DNA of 64,000 nt from Zingiber officinale (taxonomy: Eukaryota; Streptophyta; Magnoliopsida; Zingiberales; Zingiberaceae). Positions 55,338-64,000 of this stretch are shown in pieces (position 1 is the stretch's first letter; the number at the start of each line of letters is the position of its first letter). The translations under genes and the position numbers were made by a program. The stretch covers positions 76,440,744-76,504,743 of the forward strand of contig NC_055998.1 in NCBI RefSeq assembly GCF_018446385.1, read 5' to 3'. Below the pieces are notes generated by a model. That model made no database searches. It had not been told where the DNA came from and saw nothing but the letters and a program-made list of their open reading frames with translations.

Positions 55338-58300
55338 TCCTGCTCCCGTGAAGGCCGAACGACGGCCTCCTTCCATCGGCAGAGGCAAAGGACCCATGAA
55401 GTCGACCGACCCGCACCGAGGCGACATCAACAGACGCCTAATTCCAGATCGATCTCCAAGGTGAGAATCGCCGAGCCAGGGAACGATCCCATCCGCCTGG
55501 AAGAGGAAAATAAGCAATACTTCCCGAGGCGAGATCAACGTTATCAGGGTGGGCTGAGGAGACTCCAACCGAGCCGTAAAGCCGTCCGCCTGTGATCCAC
55601 GTAGCAATTGTAGCCAAGAGTGCAAGTGGACCGAAATCACTGCCCCGAGACTTGTAGGAGTATGCTCTACGACGACGCTCGCTATTAAAGCGGTAGCAAA
55701 TTACACTATTCACCGCATATTTGTTGACAGGAGCCGAGTCAACATTATATTCAAGAAGGCGTCGATTAGTCAGCAAATCGAGCCGAGCCGCCGCCACGAC
55801 AACGCCGCGCCACTTCACTGCAACGGCACCATTTGATGGGACAGATCTGGCTACACCACCGAGAAGAGCCAGAGGAGGACCAGACAATAAACTTCGTGGT
55901 GGTCGACTCTCCTTCGCCCCTACAACGCCATTTTGGGACGACCCAGGCCGACCCCGAGCACTGCCCCAACCTTCCATCAAGATCAAGTTCCCGGAGGACA
56001 AAGTAGAGAAGCACGGGAGATCATCTAGCTTCATGGTTATATAGAGACGATCCGAGCAGTTCTGCCCGCCCCAAGGCGCCTGATCGAGGTACACGCCATA
56101 ACCGAGAAACCTCCCCGCTTTAATTTATGATGAAAGGAGGAGGTTCAGATCCATCCGACCCGATCGGAGGCCACGACTTTTATCGCCTCCGATCCGAGGA
56201 GGAGCGTATGAGGAGCCGATCCAATGCCTCCAACGAAATCACGATGTCTTCGCCTGGTCGACACGAGTTGCCCGGAATTTCGCCGAGCATAGCGAAGATG
56301 AGTTGCATGTCCGACCGACGCCTACCAAAGGAAGCAGAGAAAAGGATTTCAAAGGCGAGTAATGCCATCATCCCGGCGAAGTAGAGAAACTTCTGAGGTC
56401 GGCCACACACGCGAGGTGCGCCCCGAGTCCGGGTTAACGTAGTATTAGTCTCCAAGCCGGGCATGGAGAGTCTCCGATTTCGGACTTAAACAAAGCATGC
56501 CCAAAGATTTTTATCCCCGCCGGATAGATCACCGTGGACTCTACTACCGTCATGAAGTTAATACGTATGCTCGACGCCTACCAAGGCTATCATCACGGGC
56601 AAGATCAAGAAAGTTAGCTTCATGATCGCCGACCGACATATCACAATGTGATGTCGCTCGATCAAGAATGCCGGCCACCTATCAACGCCGATGAACAAAG
56701 TGTTCGTGGAGCAGATCGCGGAACTGGAAGTTCATGGACGACATTCTTATTAAATCAGAGCGACCGATCTCTTCAAGGACATGGAAGAAACCTTCCGAAC
56801 GCCACGCAAATACGGAGTCAAGCTAAATCCCCTGTAGTGCCTGCTCGAGCAAAAGGAGGGCGCTTCTTGGGGTGACCGAGCGGGAATCAGCAAATCCCAG
56901 CAAAGTGAAAGCTCTACAAGACATGCCGCCTCCCGTAAATACAAGGGAAGTGCAACGGCTGACCGGCCGGATAACCGCTTTGTCCAGATTCATCTCCAAA
57001 ACCGCCGACCGGAGCTTACCATTCTTCGTGATCCTCGCAAGGCTACTAAGTTCCAAAGGGACGAAGAACGACCGAGCGCTCGGAGAATTGAAACATATCT
57101 CAATTCTCACCAGACTGCCAAGCCGACGGGTGAGTCACTTTATATTTACTGTCGTCAATCGAGCATGCCGTAGGCTCAAGACTTGTGAGGGCGAGCGGCG
57201 AAGAGCACGGTGTATTTTCCGAGCCACATTTTAAAAGATGAATCTCGCTACACCGCCCGAGAAGTTGGCCTCGCTTGTTCCAGCCGCCCGCCGACCATAT
57301 TTCGGCTCACACCATCATCGTTCGACCGAATGTTCCACTAGAAGAGTGCCGTTGAATCCAGCGTCCTGACTACCATCAAACGGATTTACGTAACTAAGTG
57401 AATTTGACATCCAATACCAGCCCCGCCGCGATCAAAGCGCAACCTCGTCGATTATGACTGGAGGTAAAAGCCGTAGCCTAAGCTCAGGAGAATATATGGA
57501 CGGGTCTTCCACCTACCTAAGTGGATCGAATATTGTCGCTCGCCAAGAAGAAAAGATGACTTATCCGTCCGGTTGATTACAAAGCTACCAACAACGAAGG
57601 AGTATGAGACCCTCATAGCCGGATTGCAAGACGCAAGATGTGGGAGCCGGTCAGGTGACACTTTATTCAGATTCACAATAGCCGCCAAAGAACTATCCGT
57701 ACCTTGAAATCAACACCGCCGGCTTAAACTCCAACGAGGCCTTTGAAAACTCAAAGCTAATTTCCGCGAGGTTCTTATTCAAGATTCCTAATCGGAGAAC
57801 CAGCAACCATGAGTCGGCAAACTAGCAAGTTCTATAACGCGCCATTATCCCGAAGCCAATCAACAAGTATCTGTGGCACATGTTGACCTGATGGAAGGCC
57901 TCATGTTTCCTGACGACTCGAGGACACCCATCACGGAGTTTTCAGGCCGGGCACCACTCCGCCGACGGACGAAGCCCACCGCCAGAGGAGGGCCACCGGT
58001 CACACTCATCCGCGATCAGCTCTACAAGAAGGCTTTCTTCGTCCGCTGGTCAAGTGTGAGCTCTAAGACTCGCTTACATCCTCCAAGAGGTACATCAAGG
58101 ATCGCATGAGGACATCCCGGACGATCACTAGCCAAGAAGATTTTGCTATCGGATACTGGCCGACCTTACAAACGGACGCCACGACAAGATTCACGTGTCT
58201 TCATGCCGTAGTATCACAATCTCGACCGACCTACAGAGGAGATGAAGACATCACCGCTCCATGTCCGCTCGATCAACGGGAATGGATATCAGGTCCATTT

Positions 58301-59015
58301 TCACGGCGACCGGCAGAGGAAATTTTCGGTGCGGCGATTATTTTTCCAAGTGGGTGGAGGCCGAGCCACCAGCTGTGATCACCGAGCAGATGGTCAAAAA
58401 TTTCATCCGACAACACATCATCTCGAGGTTCAGATCCCTCGCCGATTGGTTTCCGACAATGGACGGCAATTCACAGTGGAAGGTGCTAGAGTACAGCATC
58501 GAGCAACACTTCACGTCCGTGGCTTACCCCAAAGCAACGGCTGTCAAGTAGCCAACCGGAAATCCTCCAGATTCGCGCTGCTCGCCCGACCACGGGAGGA
58601 AGTCGCTGACGAAGTGCCTGCTGGGCCATCCGGACGACTCCTAAGGAAGCAACCGCATCACACCTTTTCATCTCGTGTACGGTGGCGGCCTATTCCTGCT
58701 GGTTTGCCGAGTCCGTCCGGTCCAATCAGATCATGAAGGCAACCGACGGAGGAATGGAGTCGATTTGATCGACGAGGAGCGAGCCAAGGCATCCGTCTCA
58801 TATGGCATACCGTCAACGAACGGAAAAACTACAACCGCGCTATTCCTCGATCATTCCGTGTCTCGACTTGTCTCGAAGAAAGTCAAACCCGGTCTACGAC
58901 GCTTCAAGCTTGAAGTCTGCAAGTGTGTCCTTCAAAATCATCGAAAGTCTCCCGGTGCGATTATTCGAGGATAAGGACGTCAGTTGATAGGCCGAGCGCG
59001 AACCACCTCCAAACT
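55338..59015 (+). pseudogene. pol of T2: protease, RT, RNase H, integrase, all frame-broken
   Basis: Protease tail at 55,730-56,045 (VNIIFKKAS, FVVVDSPSP, HQDQVP). RT at about 56,470-57,100: remnants of KACPKDFYP, KVSFMIADR, an MDDILIKSE catalytic box near 56,735 (usual YVDD box altered by an indel), ATDLFKDMEETFRT, GVKLNPL, and then the open stretch ANPSKVKALQDMPPPVNTRE with QRLTGRITALSRFISKTADR. RNase H at 57,460-57,860 (TKEYETLIAGLQDA). Integrase zinc region near 58,080-58,200 (GYWPTLQ), core near 58,340-58,550 (DYFSKWVEAEP, ITEQMVKNFI, QHFTSVAYPKAT), C-terminus to about 59,015 (RPSANHLQTLPR). Frames change every 50-300 bp. It is either a decayed gene or an indel-rich consensus. Confidence 0.8.
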
Positions 59016-59559
59016 TTACCAAGGACGAAAGTGTACCACCAGAATCATCCCGGTATTTTTTCGATCGAATACTGAAATGCAGAACGAAGAATCAAGAGAA
59101 CAATTATAAGGCATTGTCAACAAACGAAGGCCTCGCTGCCGGCGGGAGGTAAATTATCCGAGCCAAAATGCTCGACGAAGCGCACTCGAGCCGCTCGCCA
59201 GAGTACAAGTCGGGTGAAAGGTGCGCTAAATATAAATTTATATACTTTTTGGTCGCCTATGTACTTGCGATAGAAGCAAAATGATGAAAACACATCGAGT
59301 ATTCTCCACTGAGCAGCCACTGCTCGGCAGGGCATATGGATTATCCGAGCCAAGCGTTGAATAGCTAAGGCCTCCCACCGATTAGATTCGCAAGCAAACG
59401 ACCCGGCCGTTCGCACGGCATAAAAACCTGCTCTGCCGAGATAAGCATGGGCCAAAGTCGCCGACCGTAAGGAGTTAGCTCAAGACCGCCCAGCCCAGTA
59501 AACCGTAGAGTCAGCCACCGGGCTATAAATATCCGCGCCGACGAGCTCATGCTAAAGAT
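59016..59559 (+). other. 3' untranslated region of T2 before the satellites
   Basis: Contains CTAAATATAAATTTATATAC at about 59,225. From about 59,200 the sequence is present again after the gap. No gene is seen. Confidence 0.5.
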
Positions 59560-60420
59560 CGAGACGAGCCTGCCTATAAACCCTCCGAACGGAAGACCGC
59601 TTAGCCCAGACGTTGAAATCAGAGCAGGCCGACCGCTATAATATCCGCTACCGACGAGCTCCCGCTAAAGATCGAGACGAGCTTGCCTATAAACCCTCCG
59701 AGCGGAAGACCGCCTAGCCCAGACGTTAAACCGTAGAGGCCGCCGACCCTATAAATATCCGCTACCGACGAGCCTGGCTGAAGATCGAGAGACGCAGCTT
59801 GCCTATAAACCCTCCGAGCTAAGACCGCCCAGCCCAGACAAGAAATCAGAGTCAAGGCCGATCGGGCTTATAAATATCCGCTACCGACGAACTCCGTCAA
59901 GAAGATCGAGACGAGCCGACGCCTATAAACCCTCCGAGCGAAGACGGCCCAGCCAGACAAGAAACTAGAGAGCTACCGACCGCTATAATATCCTCACGAC
60001 GAGCTCTGCAAAAGATCGAGAGACGAGCTGTCTCATAAACCCTCCGAAGAAGACGGCCTAGCCAGACGTTAAACCAGAGCCGCCGCCGATCGGGCATAAA
60101 TATCCGCTACCGACGAGCTCCGTCATAAAGATCGAGACGAGCTGCCTATAAACCCTCCGAAGGAAGACCGCCTCAGCCAGACGTTAAACTCAGAGCTACC
60201 GACCGGCTATAAATATCCGCGCCGACGAGCTCCGTCGTTAAAGATCGAGAGACGAGCCGACGTCTATAAACCCTCCGAGCGGAAGGCCGTCTAGCCCAGA
60301 CGTTAAACCGTAGAGCCGCGCCGACCGGCTATAAATATCCGTGCCGTCGAGCTCCGATTTTAAACATCGAGAGACGCGTCGGCGTCTATAAATAATCCGA
60401 GCGGAATATCGTCGACACTA
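59560..60420 (-). repeat. T-family satellite, about 118-bp dimer units (copy before gap)
   Basis: Alternating half-units: CCTATAAACCCTCCGAGCGG..CCCAGACGTTAAAC and CTATAAATATCCGC..GACGAGCTCC..AAAGATCGAGACGAG. There are about seven dimers. The last units differ (ATAAATAATCCGAGCGGAAT). The reverse complement matches the 60-bp unit of T1. Confidence 0.8.
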
Positions 60421-60739
60421 CAATTATCCGTATTCTCCGCCGATATTGTTAGACCGACGCTAAGTCCCGCTCAGACTCGAGGTATAAAGGTTCTGATCGG
60501 CTTATAACGAGCAATTCTTGCTAGCAACACAGAATGATATTCGGCCGAACGGAAGGGCTGGGGAAAACACGAGAATGCACCTCGAATGCCAAAGGTGTGA
60601 TAGTAGACGAGCGGGCAGCACAAGTATTAGCAAGGGGACAGTGCAAAAAGATAGAGTACACGAAAGGAAAGCATTTCATTGAAATTAAAACCTTAGGCCG
60701 AGTGGCCTAAGTACAAAAAGATTCATGTTCAGCCGAGCG
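60421..60739 (-). other. Region between satellite and additional ORF (copy before gap)
   Basis: In reverse complement its end, with TTTTGTACTTAGGCC and TTCAATGAAATGC, matches the sequence after the T1 additional ORF (50,111-50,220). It is therefore the 3' UTR of that ORF. Confidence 0.5.
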
Positions 60740-61164
60740 GCGAAATTACAAGAATTACTCGATGTAGTCAGAGATCCTCTGAATGTTACAGAGCTCCACC
60801 GATCGACTACCGAATATCAGGACTCTAAGAAGGTCCTCGACTTCCGATAGGTCATAGTACGTGAATGGCCAAGTCTAATCCCAGTACATCCGTCAGAAAT
60901 TTTCTCCGAGAACCCCACGATCGGATACGGCTTTGTTAGAGCTGCAACTGCCCTCGGCTCTAAGATCCCGGTATTCTTCAAGGTCGCCTGGAGTCATGAG
61001 GGCCCCATCTGATGTTTAATCTTCTCCGATCGGCCGAGCGCCTTCCTCCCGATCGAGCCGCCGCCTCCTTTATCTTCACCCAGCCCCGGCCCACGCTTCT
61101 TCTCCGGATCGGAGATGGTCGTGGTTCTCCGAGGGTGGCCGAGTTATCTTCAGGTCAAGCTGAC
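60740..61164 (-). pseudogene. C-terminus of the T2 additional ORF (copy before gap)
   Basis: The minus strand reads the DLYDYIE tail with a 2-bp deletion and other shifts. The parallel copy at 62,730-63,160 keeps HSEDLYDYIE in frame. It is cut by the assembly gap. Confidence 0.6.
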
Positions 61165-61264
61165 NNNNNNNNNNNNNNNNNNNNNNNNNNNNNNNNNNNN
61201 NNNNNNNNNNNNNNNNNNNNNNNNNNNNNNNNNNNNNNNNNNNNNNNNNNNNNNNNNNNNNNNN
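61165..61264. other. Assembly gap of 100 N
   Basis: Exactly 100 N, the usual placeholder for a gap of unknown size. Confidence 0.98.
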
Positions 61265-62729
61265 CGTATCAAGCTGGGTGAAAGGTCGCTAAATATAAAT
61301 TTATATACTTTTGGTACTTTATGTACTTGCGATGCGAGGCAAATAGTGAAAACACATTGGTATTCTCATTTGAAAGGTCGGCGGTATGGATTATCAAGGC
61401 AGCCGAATAGCGAGGCCTCAGTGATTAGATTATGAAGCAAATGACCCGTCTTTGTTGTTAAGACATAAAGCTTCATTCAATGGCGAGATAAGTTATGAAG
61501 GCGAAGTAAAACAGGCACAGTGAGGTTGTGAATAGTCTAGCCGGACGTTAAAAGGCGTCAGGCCAGAGCTGTAAATATCGGCAAGCCCAGGCTCGATCGT
61601 TAAAGATCGAGGCAGTAGTCTATAAACCCTCACGTGGAAGACAGTGCCAGACGTTAAGCCGTAGGTAGCCCAGGCCATTTATAAATATCCGCCGGCAGGC
61701 TCCGTCGTTAAAGATCGAGGCAATGGGCGTCTATCTCCTCAGGGCGGAAGGCAGTCTGGCCCAGACGTTAAGCCGTGGGCAGGCCGAATTATAAATATCA
61801 TGTTGACGGGCTCAGGTCGTTAAAGATCGAGAGGCAGTAGGCGTATAAACCCTCAAGGCGGAGGCCGTAGCCCGGCCAGACGTTAAACCGTGAAGCATAG
61901 GCCAAATATAAATATCATGACAGACTCAGTCGTTAAAGATCGACAGTAGGCGTCTATAAACCCTAAAGCGGTCTAGCCAGGACGTTAAACCGTGAGCCGT
62001 GAGTAGGCTATAAATATCCGTAGACGAGCTCGTCGTTAAAGATCGAGAGGCAGTAGGCGTCTAAACCCCTCAAGGCGGTCTAGCCAGACGTTAAGCCGTG
62101 GGCCGCGTAGGCCAATTTATAAATATCCAGCGTGACGAGCTCAGTCGTTAAAGATCGAGAGGCAGGCAGTCTACATAAACCCTCCGGCGGGTAGTCTGGC
62201 AGACGTTGCAGAGTGAAACCGCGTGGTGGCTATAAATATCAGCCCGGCGAGCTCGTCGTTAAGACGAGGCGAGCGGCGTCATAAACCCTCCGGCGGAGGC
62301 GTCAGCCGGACGTTAAGCCGTAGAGCCAGCGGCCAAGCTATAAATATCCGTCTTGAGTCGGGCTCCGATTTAAACATCCGAGGCAGCGTCGTACATAAAT
62401 AATCGGCGGAATATAAATCGACACTACAATTATCCGTATTCTCGGATGTTGTTAGATAGGCTAAGTCCCTCAGGACTCGAGTATAAAGGTTACGATCGAC
62501 ATATGACGATTCTTGCTAGCAACACGAATGATATTAGGTGAGCGGAAGGGCTGGGAAAACACGAGAATGCCTCGAATGCGAAGGTGTGATAGTGAGGCAA
62601 GGCTGACCAGTATTATGAGGCGGTGCAAAAGATGGAGTACGAAGGAAGCATTTCATTGAAATTAAAACCTTAGGCAAAGTGGCTAAGTACAAAAGATTCA
62701 TGTTCAGCCGGCGGTAAATTACAAGAATT
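61265..62729 (-). repeat. Second copy of the T2 3' region, with satellites (after gap)
   Basis: Starts at the equivalent of 59,200 (GGGTGAAAGGT.GCTAAATATAAATTTATA) and repeats the same order: spacer, satellites (61,540-62,420), ACACTACAATTATCCGTATTCTC, spacer. Differences from the first copy are mostly short indels in GC-rich words. Confidence 0.8.
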
Positions 62730-64000
62730 ACTCGATGTAGTCGTAGAGATCCTCAGAATGTTGCTTAGGAGCTCCACCGATCGTGGTGGAATATTGGTGG
62801 ACTCGGGAAGAAGGTCCTTCGACTTCGGATAGGTCATAGTGGTAGTAATGGCCAAGTCGGCTGAGTACATCCGCTCATAAATTTTCTCCGAGAACTGGGC
62901 GATCGGATATGGCTTTGTCGGAGGCGGCGACTCGGCAAGCTCGGCATCCTGGTATTCTTTGAAGGTCGCACTGGGGCTTGTGAGGCCTCGTTCAGATGTT
63001 TAATCTTCTCAGCATGTAAGCGGCTGTCTTCTCCGTCGACGCTCAGTGACTCCTTTATCTTGACTCAGGCCGGGCCTCCGTTTTCTTCTCCGGATCGGAG
63101 ATGGGTGTTCTTCAGTGGTGGCGAGTTATCTTTGTGTCAGCGACTTGACATCGCTCGGACTCGGCTAGGCGTGGGCACAGTCGGTTGTTTCTTACCTTTC
63201 GTGAGGTTTGAGCTTTCTTGACTCTTTTGCTTGTTCGGAGTAGGAAGGGTCTTGGGAGCCTCGGACCCTTGCCTTGATTGCCTTATCTCCTCGTCGCCGT
63301 TGGTGGTGAAGCTACTATCTCTTACCCGTCTGAAGCAAGAGGGCGATTGTTAAAGCCGTGAAATATTCGAGCAAACTTGAAAAACAAAAAAAAAAAAAAA
63401 AAAAACAACTTACCGTGGCCAGCTTGCGTATGGTGGCTAAGTTAGGAGGATCATTGCTCATGGCGTCGGCCATCTCGTGAGGGCCCTTTCAAGTAATGGT
63501 GTGCTCGGGCCACGGTTGGCGATCGGCCAGTAGCAACTCTTGGTTGGAAGATGAAAGTAACCCGTGTTGTCGGCCGTGACGAGATGGCAAGGGATCGGTG
63601 CATGAAAACCGCGAATGGATGGTGGCGTTGGGCGAGCAAGGCGGGGGAGAGTGTCGATCGGAGTAGCCTCAGCCGGGCGGTCAGCTCGTCCAGTCAGAAG
63701 GCGTCCGATCGGACGAAATGGTCTCGACAGGTGCCTTGCCTTTAGCGATCCAGGCGGTCGGAGGGTGGACAGCGGAGGTGGCCGTAGCGGTGATCTCCAG
63801 GCGCCTCTTTGCGGTGTTCCTCCTCCGACGGACCCTTCCTCGGGGCCGTTGGTTCCTGGAGGGTAGCTCAGCCACTGCTGTTGAGAGGCTGGCGGTCGGC
63901 TGGGTCCTCTCTCCTTCGTGAGGCCGATCGGTGCGCCGCCTCCGTTTCCTGGCGCCCATGATCATGGCGATGCCTTTCTCTTGAGCCGTATCAAGGTCCA
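62730..64000 (-). pseudogene. Additional ORF of T2 (copy after gap), cut by the window edge
   Basis: Minus strand. Exon 2 lies about 62,740-63,360 and ends in HSEDLYDYIE. The intron holds a 20-A run (63,386-63,405). The splice donor GGCCACG/GTAAGTTG is at 63,412-63,414, and exon 1 continues to the window end. The 94-residue frame 63,681-63,965 (VETISSDRTPSDWTS) matches the T1 linker. Exon 2 is frame-shifted in several places. Function unknown; homologous to 47,991-50,110. Confidence 0.6.

Larger units (their letters stand above)
53509..64000 (+). mobile_element. T2, Tat/Retand-like gypsy retrotransposon, runs off the window
   Basis: Order on the plus strand: LTR, degenerate primer site, gag, protease, RT, RNase H, integrase, satellite block, additional ORF on the opposite strand. 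Domain order (integrase last) makes it Ty3/gypsy. The antisense additional ORF and 3' satellites are as in Tat/Retand-type elements. It contains an assembly gap and a probable false duplication. The 3' LTR is outside the window. Confidence 0.75.

Noticed and set aside
1..64000. tRNA, rRNA or miRNA genes
   Set aside because: No cloverleaf, rRNA block or convincing precursor hairpin was seen. The palindromes noted lie within LTRs.

Overview
The window is plant nuclear DNA made almost entirely of nested transposable elements. I see one plausible host gene, reduced to its first exon (40,752-40,910). The copia-type gag genes, the tRNA-iMet type primer sites, the CACTA transposon, the Tourist-like MITE and the Tat-type Ty3/gypsy element all point to a flowering plant. 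The style of the repeats suggests a large-genome monocot, perhaps Zingiberales (ginger/turmeric relatives). That last step is an impression, not a demonstrated match.

1-32,143 is one old LTR element (here 'Y') blown apart by later insertions. Its 5' LTR starts left of the window and ends at 2,635. Its primer site is at 2,638, its gag remains are at about 2,990-3,015 and 10,459-11,388, its polypurine tract is at 15,946 and its 3' LTR runs from 15,958 to 32,143. Element 'X' (3,016-10,453) sits inside the Y gag and is flanked by a perfect 5-bp target duplication (GGAGC). X contains an inverted relative, X' (5,993 to about 9,527). The Y 3' LTR is split twice. The first insertion is a tandem LTR-gag-LTR-gag-LTR composite (A and B, minus strand, 16,256 to about 27,168). 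The second is a 3,686-bp CACTA transposon (28,362-32,047) with a 3-bp target duplication (TTT).

32,144-40,480 holds a 461-bp Tourist-like MITE with a GC-rich core, a decayed minus-strand copia fragment (Z), two minisatellites, a 2,498-bp solo LTR with target duplication TAAAG, and a gypsy-like LTR. The host exon follows. Its downstream exons are not recognisable in the window; the putative intron is occupied by element W.

42,532-53,508 is W, another gag-only copia-type element. It is interrupted by T1 (46,678-52,868), which is flanked by the target duplication ACTAT. T1 is a Tat/Retand-like gypsy derivative that has lost gag-pol. It keeps LTRs, a 3' satellite block and an additional antisense ORF with its own TATA box and a spliced intron. 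A full-length relative, T2, starts at 53,509 inside W and runs off the window: LTR, degenerate primer site, gag, broken protease-RT-RNase H-integrase, satellites, then the additional ORF on the minus strand.

A 100-N gap at 61,165-61,264 is flanked by two copies of the same roughly 1.9-kb stretch, so it looks like a false duplication at a contig join. None of the copia-type elements here (X, X', Y, A, B, W, Z) shows any pol domain. They look like gag-only non-autonomous families (TR-GAG type) that must borrow pol from elsewhere.
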